Below are positions 19,295 to 28,242 of a stretch of DNA of 64,000 bases, piece after piece (within the stretch, counting starts at the first letter, position 1; the number at the start of each line of letters is the position of its first letter). The DNA comes from Pseudomonas asplenii. GTDB taxonomy: Bacteria; Pseudomonadota; Gammaproteobacteria; Pseudomonadales; Pseudomonadaceae. Position numbers and translations under genes: made by a program. The notes beneath the pieces were generated by a model. The model had not been told where the DNA came from and ran no database searches. It saw only the letters and a list, made by a program, of their open reading frames with translations. The stretch is taken from assembly GCF_001293465.1 (NCBI RefSeq), contig NZ_JSYZ01000004.1, positions 124,001-188,000 on the forward strand. Direction: 5' to 3'.

Positions 19295-20767
19295 TCAGGC
19301 CACGATATCCGTGACGGCCATCCGACCGACCGTGGTGATCTGGAAATCCGCCAGGCCCCGCCCCGCGAAGTCGATCGCCAGGGTGCCCTGGTGGGTGCTC
19401 TCGTCATAGGCCAGTACCGCCTCCCGGGCATTGCCACTGAAGGCACCGACGAAGTTCAGGCCCGAACCGCGGGTCATCCCGGCCAGGCTGATCTCGTCCT
19501 GACCCGTGGTGAAATCCATGATCCGGTCAGAGGCCTGCGGCGTCGAATCGGAGACGGCGGAGAACATGAAGGTATCCCTGCCGGCACCGCCCCATAGTTC
19601 ATCCGCGCCACCGCCGCCCTTGAGAACGTCGTCGCCGGCACCACCGCGCAACTGGTTGCCCAGTTCGTTGCCGACCAGCAGGTCCTTGCCCGAGCCGCCC
19701 ATGGCGTTCTCGATAGCCACGCCATGGGCGATGGAAACATTGCCACGCAGGCCGCCCACGTCGGAAAACGCCCCCTCATTCAGGTTGATCTCCTGGTCCT
19801 GGGTGAAACCGGAGAAGTCCAGGGTGTCATTGCCACCGCCATCCCAGACCGAAAACACCAGCTTGTCCGCGGACGAGGTGGCGGTCAGGTAATCGCGGTC
19901 GGTATTGGAGTTGAAGCCATAGGTGGTGTCACCGGCGCGGGTGCTGAAGTTGGGGCCGTAGAGTTTCTGGATCGCCGCAATATCGTGCAACTGCGGCGCC
20001 GAAGGGTAGACAGACGCGTCGTCCTTGGCGAAATCCTGTCCGGTATTGGTTTCACTCCAATAGCTCATCAGGGTGTAGCCGACGGAATCCTCGACCACAT
20101 CGGCCTTCAGCCCGTAGTCATCGTCGCCGCTGATCCGATTCCACAGCCAGTCGAGCCAGATATCTTCCCGGGAGTTGTAGTCACCGGGGTGGTCCAGGCC
20201 CAGGGTATGACCGATTTCGTGAACCAGGGCGAATCGGCCAGCGCTGCCCATCACCGGCAGCTGGTTGGGCCCGTCGCCGGAGGCCCGGCTACGCAGCCAT
20301 CCGGACCAGGTATCGTCGCTGGGCACCCGGTACCAGGACTGGCCGTCAAGGATGGGGTGGCTGTTGGGCAGGAAGGCGAATGCCGTGGCACCGTGCATGC
20401 CCTCGCTGAAATTGCCAAAGCTCATTTGCCCCTCCCCACCCGCCTGGGCCTCGGTGAAGGTCACATTGGTCACATCCGCCCAGGTCTGCATGGCCAGTTT
20501 CGCCTGCGCCTTCTGCTGCGCATTGAACTCACTGAATCCATCCAGGCGCATTCCAACGAAGGCCAGGTTGGGTGCGGTGAGAAACTGGTAGGTCAGGTCG
20601 ATTCGACCGTCACCGTCCTGATCCGCCCAACGCTGATTGTAACGGGCGAGATGCATCGCGGCCTCATCCGTGGTCAGGGAAAACTTTCCGGAAGATTCCA
20701 AAGTATATTGCCGGACCTCGGACGGAAACTGTCCAGAGAGAACTTTATTGGAGCTGGTAGATGTCAT
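19295..20767 (-). CDS. Serralysin-family metalloprotease, paralogue 3 (insertions around the active site)
   Basis: 490 residues with H183-E184-H187-H193 in [11 protein letters not shown], Met-turn LMSYW, RTX repeats (GGAGDDVLKGGGGADELWGG) and tail TDIVA. Two insertions relative to AprA flank the zinc helix: about 150-175 (SDDTWSGWLRSRASGDGP) and 199-222 (REDIWLDWLWNRISGDDD), both Trp-rich. These lie where the substrate cleft entrance is expected, so specificity may differ. ATG 20767 has AAGGA 9 bases upstream. Its 5' leader resembles that of paralogue 2, indicating duplication with its own promoter. Confidence 0.92.
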   Translation of the reverse strand: MTSTSSNKVLSGQFPSEVRQYTLESSGKFSLTTDEAAMHLARYNQRWADQDGDGRIDLTYQFLTAPNLAFVGMRLDGFSEFNAQQKAQAKLAMQTWADVTNVTFTEAQAGGEGQMSFGNFSEGMHGATAFAFLPNSHPILDGQSWYRVPSDDTWSGWLRSRASGDGPNQLPVMGSAGRFALVHEIGHTLGLDHPGDYNSREDIWLDWLWNRISGDDDYGLKADVVEDSVGYTLMSYWSETNTGQDFAKDDASVYPSAPQLHDIAAIQKLYGPNFSTRAGDTTYGFNSNTDRDYLTATSSADKLVFSVWDGGGNDTLDFSGFTQDQEINLNEGAFSDVGGLRGNVSIAHGVAIENAMGGSGKDLLVGNELGNQLRGGAGDDVLKGGGGADELWGGAGRDTFMFSAVSDSTPQASDRIMDFTTGQDEISLAGMTRGSGLNFVGAFSGNAREAVLAYDESTHQGTLAIDFAGRGLADFQITTVGRMAVTDIVA

Positions 20768-21058
20768 GCTGAAATCCTTGAGGCATGGAAAAACTTGCTC
20801 GAACCGGTAACTAACCGATAACAAGCCGGCCTATTGGACTTTTCCCTGTCCGAAGCCTCCTGCAAATAACGCTCATTCTTCCATCCCTCGTACAACTTTT
20901 GAAAATGCTATCTGAAGCGTGCTCAGCCCCAGGAGGAAAAGTCGACAAGACCGTTAAATCATCCAGACTTTCCCCTCGAGATTTCCCTTTACCCAGGCAA
21001 CAGCAACTTCTCCATTCGACTTGCAGGAGTAGCGTAGACGCTCCCCTGTTTGATCAAC
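20768..21058 (-). promoter_or_regulatory. Upstream region of serralysin paralogue 3, duplicated from paralogue 2
   Basis: This 291-bp gap has no gene. It contains two blocks shared with the region upstream of paralogue 2: one at 20775-20804 (matching 22531-22560) covering the ribosome site, and cctgcaaataacgctca at 20859-20875 (matching 22614-22630, one mismatch). The spacing between blocks is 54-55 bp in both copies. The conserved distal block may be a promoter or operator. Confidence 0.5.
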
Positions 21059-22519
21059 TTACGCCATGATATCCGTGACTCTTACCACACCCAGCGTAGT
21101 AACCCGGAAATCGGCTACACCATCGCCAGAGAAGTCGACCTCCAACGTCCCCTCGTGGGCACGGCCCAGTACCGCCTGCCCGGCCTGCCCCGTAAAGGCC
21201 TCGACGAAGCTCAGGCCCGAACCATGGGTAATGTCGGTCAGGTCGATCCGGTCCTCGCCGCTGACGAAATCCATGATCCAGTCGGCGGCCTCTGGCGTCG
21301 AATCCGATATCCGGGTGAACACGAAGAGGTCGCGCCCTTCCCCTCCACGCAGCCAGTCAGGCCCGGCACCCCCCAAGAGGACGTCGCGACCGGAACCGCC
21401 GGTCAACCAGTCTTTACCGTCGCCACCCTCGAGGATGTCATCGCCGGCATCCCCATACAGGACGTCGCAACCAGCCCCCCCCATGAGCCGATTGTTCGCC
21501 GCATTACCGATAATCACATCGTCGCCCCTGCCACCCACGGCGTTTTCCAGGGTAACGCCCTTGGCGATCGACACATTGCCCAGCAGCCCGCCCACGCTTG
21601 AAAACGCGCCGGCGTTGAGGTTGATGTTCTGGTCCTGGGTAAAACCGGAGAAGTCCAGGGTGTCATTGCCGCCACCGTCCCAGACGGTGAACACCAGCTT
21701 GTCCGAAGACGAGGTGGCACTGAGGAAATCGCGCCCGGTGTTGGAATTGAAGCCATAGACGCTGTCATCGGCGCGCGTAGCGTGGTTGGCGCCATAGAGC
21801 TTCTGGATGGCCGCGATATCGTCCATCAGCGGACCGGACGCATGGGCCCCGTTGAATTTCTGGCCGGTGTTGCTTTCACTCCAGTAGCTCATGACGCTGT
21901 AGCCACGCGTGTCCTGCCAATAGCTTGCATCCTTGTAGCTTGGGCTGCCCTTGACGGCGTCGTAGTCTCCAGGGTGGCTCAGGCCCAGGTTATGGCCAAC
22001 CTCGTGGACCAGGGTCTGGCGACTGTAGTTACCCAACCCGGGCGTCTTGCTTTCATCGGCCTTGTACCAGGACTGTCCATCGCTGCTGGCTCCGGAACCC
22101 GGCTGGAACGCGAATGCGGCCCCCTTCTTGCCGGCGCTGTAGTTGCCGAAGGTCAGATGCCCCTCCTTGCCTGGCTTCGCCTCGGTGAACGTCACGTTGG
22201 CGACGTCGGCCCAGGATTGCATGGCCAGGACCGCCTGCTTTTTTTGCAGGGCACTGAACGGACTGAACCCGGTGACGCCCAGGCCGCTGAAGTTCTTGGG
22301 GGCGGACGTCAGGAAACTGTAGGTCAACTCGATCTGCTGATCGTCATCCCGGTCCTTCAATACCCTGCCGCTACGGTTGATCTGGTTGACCGCCTGCTCC
22401 TGGGAATAGAGTGGCTTGCCATCAATCGACAGGGGCGTCTGTGACGATGCCCATTCGGGCGGATCCCGATGCACCGAATTAAAGATTCTATCGAGGTTTC
22501 TGGTAATGGGCTGAGGCAT
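21059..22519 (-). CDS. Serralysin-family metalloprotease, paralogue 2 (extended RTX region)
   Basis: 486 residues with the zinc site HEVGHNLGLSH (H172, E173, H176, H182), Met-turn SVMSYW and tail TDIMA. The RTX block is longer than in the other paralogues, with extra repeats (GGAGCDVLYGDAGDDILEGG, DGKDWLTGGSGRDVLLGG, AGPDWLRGGEGRDLF), one of which carries a cysteine, rare in secreted RTX proteins. The N terminus (MPQPITRNLDRIF) is unlike AprA. The start at 22519 has AAGGA 11 bases upstream, slightly far. Predicted type I secreted zinc protease. Confidence 0.91.
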   Translation of the reverse strand: MPQPITRNLDRIFNSVHRDPPEWASSQTPLSIDGKPLYSQEQAVNQINRSGRVLKDRDDDQQIELTYSFLTSAPKNFSGLGVTGFSPFSALQKKQAVLAMQSWADVANVTFTEAKPGKEGHLTFGNYSAGKKGAAFAFQPGSGASSDGQSWYKADESKTPGLGNYSRQTLVHEVGHNLGLSHPGDYDAVKGSPSYKDASYWQDTRGYSVMSYWSESNTGQKFNGAHASGPLMDDIAAIQKLYGANHATRADDSVYGFNSNTGRDFLSATSSSDKLVFTVWDGGGNDTLDFSGFTQDQNINLNAGAFSSVGGLLGNVSIAKGVTLENAVGGRGDDVIIGNAANNRLMGGAGCDVLYGDAGDDILEGGDGKDWLTGGSGRDVLLGGAGPDWLRGGEGRDLFVFTRISDSTPEAADWIMDFVSGEDRIDLTDITHGSGLSFVEAFTGQAGQAVLGRAHEGTLEVDFSGDGVADFRVTTLGVVRVTDIMA

Positions 22520-22650
22520 TCTGATGCAAGTCCTTGAGACAGGGAAAACGTGCCCGAACACGTCAATGTTCGGCCACGAGGGTGCGCATTTGACGGCCCC
22601 TTATCCGATGAATCCTGCAAATAGCGCTCACCCGACACCTTGCGATTCGA

Positions 22651-22674
22651 GGAGGCGGCGCAGGCGCCACCTCC
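22651..22674 (-). terminator. Hairpin downstream of aprA
   Basis: On the minus strand an 11-bp stem (GGAGGTGGCGC paired with GCGCCGCCTCC, one U-G pair) with a 2-base apex lies 13 bp after the aprA stop. It lacks a T-run, so it may be an mRNA 3'-end stabiliser or partial terminator that raises aprA over the downstream paralogues. Confidence 0.45.
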
Positions 22675-22686
22675 CGTTTCATCGAC

Positions 22687-24135
22687 TCAGGCCACGATAT
22701 CCGTGACCGCCGCCTGGCCCACCGTGGTGACCAGGAAGTCCGCCACACCGTGCCCGGAGAAGTCGACCGCCAGGGTGCCGAGGTTGGTACCCGCGGCGTA
22801 GGTCAGTACCGCATCGCCGGCATGCCCGGTAAACGCGTTGACGAAGTTCAGGCCCGTACCATGGGTGATCCCGGACAGGTCGATCTTGTCCTGGCCACTG
22901 ACGAAATCCATGATCCGGTCGGCCGCCTTCGGTGTCGAATCGGAAACCGCGCCGAATACGAAGGTGTCGCTGCCGGCACCGCCCCACAGCTTGTCCGCAC
23001 CGCCAGCCCCGTAGAGTATGTCGTTGCCGGCACCGCCACGCAGTTCGTTGGCGACGTCGTTGCCGATCAGCAGGTCGTAGCCCGAACCGCCGATGGCGTT
23101 CTCCACCGTTACGCCCTGGGCAATCGAGACGTTGCCGACCATGCCGCCCACATCCGAGAAGGAACCTGCATGCAGGTTGATCTTCTGGTTCTGGGTGAAG
23201 CCGGAGAAGTCCAGGGTGTCATTGCCGCCGCCATCCCAGACCGAAAACACCAGCTTGTCCGAAGACGAGGTGGCGCTCAGGTAGTCACGACCGGCGTTGG
23301 AGTTGAAACCGTAGGTGGTATCCCCGGAACGGGTGCTGTAGTTGGCGCCGTAGAGCTTCTGGATCGCCGCGATATCGTCCATCAGCGGGCCGGACGAATA
23401 GGCCTCGACGCCGCCCTTGCTGAAGTTCTGGCTGGTGTTGCTTTCGCTCCAGTAGCTCATGATGCTGTAGCCGCGGGTGTCCTGCCCGTAGGTCGCATCC
23501 TTGTAGCTCGGGTTGCCCTCGCCGGCGTTGTAGTCGCCAGGGTGGGACAGGCCCAGGGTATGGCCGATCTCGTGGGTCAGGGTCTGGCGCCCGTAGTTGT
23601 TCAGGCCCGGCGTCTTGTTGACGTTGTAGCCGCTGCCGGTCAGGTACCAGGACTGGCCGTCGTAGCCAGGCTCGGTCCCCGGCAGGAAGGCGAATGCCGC
23701 CGCACCTTCCTGACCGGCGCTGTAGTTACCGAAGGTCATGTGACCATCTCCGCCCCGCGCCGCCTCGGTGAAGGTCACGTTGGCGACATCGGCCCAGGAC
23801 TGCATGGCCAATACCGCCTGCGACTTCTGCAAGGCACTGAACTGACTGAACCCGGTAACGCCCAGACCGCTGAAATTCGAGGTCGGGGACGTCAGGAAGG
23901 TATAGGTCAGCTCGATCTTGCCGCTGCCGTTCAGATCATGCCAGGCGGCACCGTCACGCAGCAGTTGCGTGGCGGCCTGATCGACGGAGTAGGAGGGTTT
24001 GCCATTGACCGTGAGATTGCCACCGCGGTCATACTGATGGCTGAAGCTATCGATCTGGTTGAAGGCGGAACTTGTACCGCTGGCCGCCAGCGCCGACTCT
24101 ACCGAAACAATAGCTTTCGCTTTGACTTTCGACAT
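22687..24135 (-). CDS. aprA: AprA, serralysin-type alkaline metalloprotease
   Basis: 482 residues, the normal size of P. fluorescens AprA, and the closest of the four paralogues to it: N terminus [31 protein letters not shown] propeptide region, and C terminus [17 protein letters not shown]. Zinc ligands H188, H192 and H198 with catalytic E189 ([11 protein letters not shown]), Met-turn SIMSYW, RTX repeats from about 340 ([20 protein letters not shown]). It is exported by AprDEF and is the major extracellular protease and virulence or spoilage factor in this genus. ATG 24135 follows a good AAGGAAG site. It heads the leftward cluster, with a 500-bp A+T-rich region upstream. Confidence 0.96.
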   Translation of the reverse strand: MSKVKAKAIVSVESALAASGTSSAFNQIDSFSHQYDRGGNLTVNGKPSYSVDQAATQLLRDGAAWHDLNGSGKIELTYTFLTSPTSNFSGLGVTGFSQFSALQKSQAVLAMQSWADVANVTFTEAARGGDGHMTFGNYSAGQEGAAAFAFLPGTEPGYDGQSWYLTGSGYNVNKTPGLNNYGRQTLTHEIGHTLGLSHPGDYNAGEGNPSYKDATYGQDTRGYSIMSYWSESNTSQNFSKGGVEAYSSGPLMDDIAAIQKLYGANYSTRSGDTTYGFNSNAGRDYLSATSSSDKLVFSVWDGGGNDTLDFSGFTQNQKINLHAGSFSDVGGMVGNVSIAQGVTVENAIGGSGYDLLIGNDVANELRGGAGNDILYGAGGADKLWGGAGSDTFVFGAVSDSTPKAADRIMDFVSGQDKIDLSGITHGTGLNFVNAFTGHAGDAVLTYAAGTNLGTLAVDFSGHGVADFLVTTVGQAAVTDIVA

Positions 24136-24642
24136 AAACACACTTCCTTGTTTACAAGTGAAACAGTTTTTGTCCGATAGCGACAATCCCTTGGCGAGAT
24201 CATCCTATCACTCGCCCTTTTTGAAGGCAGCGAGAAACTGACACATTTTGAAATCAACCGTCCAGCGCTTTTTTTGATATCAAAACGCCAAAATCCGGAA
24301 AGATCCCGTAAACATTGCCTATGTCTGGGAAAATATTTTCTGACAGAAGTTTCCCAACCCCATGAGCAGGACATCGCGAACATTCAAGTGAGAAAAATGC
24401 ATAAGCGAAGTGCATCGTTAAATGACCAATGGGTCATTTATTAACTTATGGGTCTTATTACTATTTTTCACCCTTTATTATTGTAGGACAATCCAACTAT
24501 TCAACGCCACCGGTCCAGCCCCCGCATTCCCGCCATGGCATGCCCGCGAGGCCCCGGACAGCTGCACAGATGTTCTAGACTTGCCCTGGCCAGGCAGTGC
24601 CTACTGTCATCCTGCACGATTGAGCTATGTTCCAGGTACAGC
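24136..24642. promoter_or_regulatory. Divergent A+T-rich region upstream of aprA
   Basis: 507 bp with no coding sequence between aprA (leftward) and an AraC-family gene (rightward). It is clearly richer in A+T than the flanking genes. It must hold the aprA promoter. I could not identify a quorum-sensing box, but a perfect 22-bp palindrome is present at 24419-24440 (listed separately). Confidence 0.6.
24419..24440. promoter_or_regulatory. Perfect palindrome, possible operator
   Basis: Arms TAAATGACC and GGTCATTTA, 9 bp each, with a 4-bp spacer. It is 284 bp upstream of the aprA start and about 200 bp upstream of the AraC gene. It is too A+T-rich and too far from a gene end to be a convincing terminator. 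Confidence 0.5.
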
Positions 24643-25491
24643 ATGCCCAGCAACGCCGACAACTGGATCGACCTGACTCAGGATCGCGATACCGGTATCG
24701 AAACCCTCCGTGCCCACTTCAAGGGGCACGCCTATGACGCCCACTGGCACGACACCTACCTGATCGGTGTCACCGAACAGGGCGTGCAGCAATTCAATTG
24801 CCAGCGCACCCGCTTTCACAGCATGCCGGGCCATGTGTTCATGCTCGAACCGGGGGAAATCCACGACGGCGACGCGCCCACCGAAGGCGGCTTCACCTAC
24901 CGGACGCTGTACCTGGAACCCCACTGGCTGGAGCGTGAGCTGGGCGCATTGTTCCAGGAAGCGCCCGCCAACAGCCAGTTGTCCTTTGCCACACCGCTGG
25001 CGACTGGCGACAGTCGCCTGGCCCAGGCCACCAGCGCGGCGTTCCAGGCGATGCACAGCCCGGAGCTGCGGATCGTCCAGCAAAGCGCCCTGGACCAGAT
25101 GTTCGACGCCCTCACCCGCCACCTGCACTGGCGCACCCGCTACCGCGAGGACCCACGCCTGCCGCGGGTGGCACAGCGGGCCCGGGAATACCTGCATGCC
25201 AACCTGCAGCTGGATGTCAGCCTGGATGACCTGGCCGCGGTGACCGGTGTCGACCGCTTCCGGCTGACCCGGGCCTTCAAGTCGGCCTACGGCCTGCCAC
25301 CCCATGCCTACCTGGTGCAATTGCGCCTGGCCCGGGCGCGGCAACTGCTGGCCCGTGGCGAACCACCGGCCACGGTGGCGATGACCCTCGGCTTCTCCGA
25401 CCAGAGCCATCTCGGACGCTGGTTCGTCCGGGCCTACGGCCTGACGCCGGCAGCCTACCGCAAGCGCTGCTCAAACCTTCCAGACGCCTGA
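24643..25491 (+). CDS. AraC-family transcriptional regulator (probable regulator of the LysE exporter)
   Basis: 282 residues. The N-terminal cupin-like AraC ligand domain (HAYDAHWHDTYLIGVTEQG, PGHVFMLEPGEIHDG) is followed by two helix-turn-helix motifs in the last 100 residues (LDVSLDDLAAVTGVDRFRLTRAFKSAYGLPPHAYLVQLRLARA; ATVAMTLGFSDQSHLGRWF). The ATG at 24643 is chosen over an upstream frame extension to 24535 because the family normally begins near here. A LysE exporter follows 51 bp downstream on the same strand, a common pairing in pseudomonads. Confidence 0.85.
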   Translation: MPSNADNWIDLTQDRDTGIETLRAHFKGHAYDAHWHDTYLIGVTEQGVQQFNCQRTRFHSMPGHVFMLEPGEIHDGDAPTEGGFTYRTLYLEPHWLERELGALFQEAPANSQLSFATPLATGDSRLAQATSAAFQAMHSPELRIVQQSALDQMFDALTRHLHWRTRYREDPRLPRVAQRAREYLHANLQLDVSLDDLAAVTGVDRFRLTRAFKSAYGLPPHAYLVQLRLARARQLLARGEPPATVAMTLGFSDQSHLGRWFVRAYGLTPAAYRKRCSNLPDA

Positions 25492-25542
25492 GGCGGCAAC
25501 CGCGAAGATCGTTGCATCGATTCATTCGCGGAGCCGCCCTTC

Positions 25543-26154
25543 ATGCTGTCCACTTTCCCCAACCTGCTTCCTTTCGTGCTGTTCGCCTTCGTCGCCTCGG
25601 TCACCCCCGGGCCGAACAATATCCTGGTGCTGAGCAACAGCGCCCGTCACGGCGTGGCGGCGGCGTTGCCGATCATCCTCGGTGCGGGTACCGGAGCCGC
25701 GTTGATCGTGCTGCTGGTGGGCAGCGGGATCGGCCAGTCACTGAGCGACCTGCCCGCGCTGCAAAGCCTGATGCAATGGCTGGGGCTGGCCTGGCTGAGC
25801 CGGTTGGCCTGGCAGATCTTCACGGCCCCGGTGAACGCCGTGGACTCCACCGCCACTCAGGCACGGCGTCTCGGCCTGCTGGGCGCCGCCAGCCTGCAAT
25901 TGATCAACCCCAAGGTATGGATGATGGCCCTGGCGGTGGTCGGCGTGTTCGCCGGCAACGGTGCCGAACGCCAGGCACATGTCGCCTCCTTGTCCCTGGT
26001 GTTCTTTCTGGTATCACTGCCGTGCATGGGACTGTGGGCCGTGCTCGGTGCCGGCTCGGCCCGACTGCTGCGCTCGCCCCTGGCGATGCGGCGTTTCAAT
26101 CGCGGCATGGCGTTGCTGTTGCTGGCCTCGGCATGGATGAGCGTGCTGGCATGA
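25543..26154 (+). CDS. LysE/RhtB-family amino-acid exporter
   Basis: 203 residues with the family's opening FVASVTPGPNNILVLSNSARHG and six hydrophobic segments. These proteins export amino acids or related small molecules across the inner membrane. The substrate cannot be read from sequence. It probably shares a promoter region with, or is controlled by, the AraC gene immediately upstream. Confidence 0.88.
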   Translation: MLSTFPNLLPFVLFAFVASVTPGPNNILVLSNSARHGVAAALPIILGAGTGAALIVLLVGSGIGQSLSDLPALQSLMQWLGLAWLSRLAWQIFTAPVNAVDSTATQARRLGLLGAASLQLINPKVWMMALAVVGVFAGNGAERQAHVASLSLVFFLVSLPCMGLWAVLGAGSARLLRSPLAMRRFNRGMALLLLASAWMSVLA

Positions 26155-26290
26155 TGGAGTCCGAGTCGCCCCAGTGCAAAAGCCGGTCGCCCTGGTGCGC
26201 TTTTGCCAGGCAATGGCTGCGTAACTTAGCCGAACGGTGCAAGAAGACACCGGCCACGACAATAACGACCTGCCGCGAGACTCAGCGCTC

Positions 26291-27253
26291 ATGAAAACCC
26301 CGAACCTGAAAAGACTGTTCAACGGTTGTCTGCTCCTCGGCGCCACCGCATTGCTCGGCAACCCGGCCTTCGCGGCCGAAGACGCTTCCTGCAAGAACGT
26401 GCGCATGGGCGTGGTCAACTGGACCGACGTGATCGCCACCAGTGCGGTGGCCGATGTGCTGCTCAACGGCCTGGGCTATGAAAGCAAGCAGACCAGCGCC
26501 GTACAGCAGATCATCTTCGCCGGCATCCGCGACAAGCGCCTGGACATCTTCCTCGGCTACTGGAAGCCGGCGATGGACAAGAACATCGAGCCCTTCGTCA
26601 GCGCCAACCAGGTCAAGGTCATGGCCAGCCCCAGCCTGGCCGACGCCCAGGCGACCCTGGCGGTACCGCAGTACGTGGCGGACGCCGGACTGAAGACCTT
26701 CGGTGATATCGCCAGGTTCAGGGACCAGCTCAAGGGTACGATCTACGGTATCGAACCCGGCAGCGGCGCCAATACCACGATCAAGACCATGATCGACACC
26801 GACCATTTCGGGCTCAAGGGCTTCAAGCTGGTGGAGTCGGGAGAGGCCGGCATGCTGGCCGCGGTGCAGCGGGCGATCAACCGCAAGGAGTTCGTGGTCT
26901 TCGTCGGCTGGACCCCGCACCCGATGAACATCAACATGAAGATCGCCTACCTGACCGGCAGCGAGGACGTCTACGGCCCCAACGAAGGCGCCGCAACCGT
27001 CTCCACCGTGACCGCCCCGGACTATGCGCAACGCTGCCCGAACGTGAACCGGCTGCTGGAGAACCTGACCTTCACCGCAGCCCAGGAAAGCCAGCTGATG
27101 GTACCGATCATGGAGCGCCAGGCTCCCCAGGATGTCGCCCGGCAGTGGCTGCGCGATCATCCCGAGGACCTCAAGCGCTGGCTGGCGGGGGTCACCAGCA
27201 TCGACGGCCGGGATGGCGTGGCAACGGTGCAGGCCAGCCTGAAAGCGCAATGA
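26291..27253 (+). CDS. Quaternary-amine (choline/betaine-like) ABC transporter binding protein
   Basis: 320 residues, with signal peptide LFNGCLLLGATALLGNPAFAA and an OpuAC/ChoX-type periplasmic binding domain (VRMGVVNWTDVIATSAVADVLL). Tryptophans and tyrosines in NWTD, GYWKPAMD and GWTPHPMN fit the aromatic box that binds a trimethylammonium group. No ATPase or permease genes are adjacent, so it is an orphan binding protein that may feed a core transporter elsewhere, as known for CaiX/BetX in P. aeruginosa. Start 26291 gives the signal peptide. Its stop overlaps the next gene by 4 bp. Confidence 0.85.
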   Translation: MKTPNLKRLFNGCLLLGATALLGNPAFAAEDASCKNVRMGVVNWTDVIATSAVADVLLNGLGYESKQTSAVQQIIFAGIRDKRLDIFLGYWKPAMDKNIEPFVSANQVKVMASPSLADAQATLAVPQYVADAGLKTFGDIARFRDQLKGTIYGIEPGSGANTTIKTMIDTDHFGLKGFKLVESGEAGMLAAVQRAINRKEFVVFVGWTPHPMNINMKIAYLTGSEDVYGPNEGAATVSTVTAPDYAQRCPNVNRLLENLTFTAAQESQLMVPIMERQAPQDVARQWLRDHPEDLKRWLAGVTSIDGRDGVATVQASLKAQ

Positions 27254-28179
27254 CCGACTATCCCCTTTCCCCCGGCATGAGCGCCTTCGTCAGCAAGACG
27301 CTCGGTTTCACCTGTCCGGACAGCAGCATCCAGGGCCTGCGCCGCAGCTACAGCCGGATGTGTCGGGCCTTCACCCCGCCCCGTCCGGCTGATATCGAAG
27401 TCCGGGAGCAGCGTATCGGCCAGGTGCCGATACGCCTGTACCGCCCGACCTCACCTCGCCCGGCCAATGGCTGGCCCTGCGTGGTCTATCTGCATGGGGG
27501 TGGCTGGGTGGTGGGTGATCTGGACTCCCACGACTTCATCACTGCCGAACTGGCCTCCAGGCTCCAGGCCGTGGTGGTTGCCGTGGACTACCGGTTGGCA
27601 CCCGAGCACCCCTACCCGGCCGCATTCGACGATTGCCTGGCCGTCTGGCGCGGCTTGCGTGCCGAGGCCGGCACCTGGCAGGTGGACCGGCGGCGCATGG
27701 CGATCGCCGGCGACAGTGCCGGCGGCAACCTGGCCGCCGCCGTGTGCCTGGCGCTACGCGATACCGCCGAGCCGCAACCGCTGTTGCAGGCGCTGATCTA
27801 TCCGGGACTGGGTGGCAGCGACGGCCTGCCTTCACGTAGCGAGTGCGCCGACGCGCCGTTGCTCAGCAGCGACGATGTACGCAGCTATCACGCCTGGTAC
27901 CTGGCGGACAGCGACAGGCCTGAAGCCTATGCGATGCCACTGCGGGCAACGAACTTCCAGGGCCTGGCCGCGGCGTTCATCGCCGTGGCGCAGTACGACC
28001 CGCTGCGGGACGACGGTGTCTGCTATTTCGAGCGCCTGAAAAAGGCCGGCGGCAGCGCCAGCCTGCATGTCGGCCTGGGCCTGGTGCACGGCTGCCTGCG
28101 GGCACGGGGGCAGGTGCCCGAGGTGGACCTGCTGTATGAAAAGCTGCTGGCACAGTTGCGACGCCATCTGACCCTGTGA
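27250..28179 (+). CDS. HSL-family alpha/beta-hydrolase (carboxylesterase)
   Basis: 309 residues of the hormone-sensitive-lipase family: oxyanion motif YLHGGGWVVG, nucleophile in GDSAGGN, acid and histidine near AQYDPLRDDG and GLVHGCLR. No signal peptide, so cytoplasmic. The ATG at 27250 lies inside the stop of the quaternary-amine binding protein gene, so the two are translationally coupled. I infer that it could hydrolyse an ester of the imported amine (for example an acylcholine or acylcarnitine), but nothing in the enzyme itself proves this. Confidence 0.85.
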   Translation: MTDYPLSPGMSAFVSKTLGFTCPDSSIQGLRRSYSRMCRAFTPPRPADIEVREQRIGQVPIRLYRPTSPRPANGWPCVVYLHGGGWVVGDLDSHDFITAELASRLQAVVVAVDYRLAPEHPYPAAFDDCLAVWRGLRAEAGTWQVDRRRMAIAGDSAGGNLAAAVCLALRDTAEPQPLLQALIYPGLGGSDGLPSRSECADAPLLSSDDVRSYHAWYLADSDRPEAYAMPLRATNFQGLAAAFIAVAQYDPLRDDGVCYFERLKKAGGSASLHVGLGLVHGCLRARGQVPEVDLLYEKLLAQLRRHLTL

Positions 28180-28214
28180 GCGAGCGCCCCGCGAAACCTC
28201 TACCCTAAGCGGGA

Positions 28215-28238
28215 GCCGGCCCCACAGACAGGGCCGGC
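28215..28238. terminator. Bidirectional hairpin between convergent genes
   Basis: Perfect 8-bp stem GCCGGCCC / GGGCCGGC with an 8-base loop between the convergent stops of the esterase (28179) and the chemoreceptor (28243). No T-run is evident. Confidence 0.5.
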
Positions 28239-28242
28239 AACG

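Noticed and set aside
26176..26206. GCAAAAG / CTTTTGC dyad between the LysE gene and the amine-binding protein gene
   Set aside because: Only 7 bp with a 17-base loop; too weak to call a terminator or operator.
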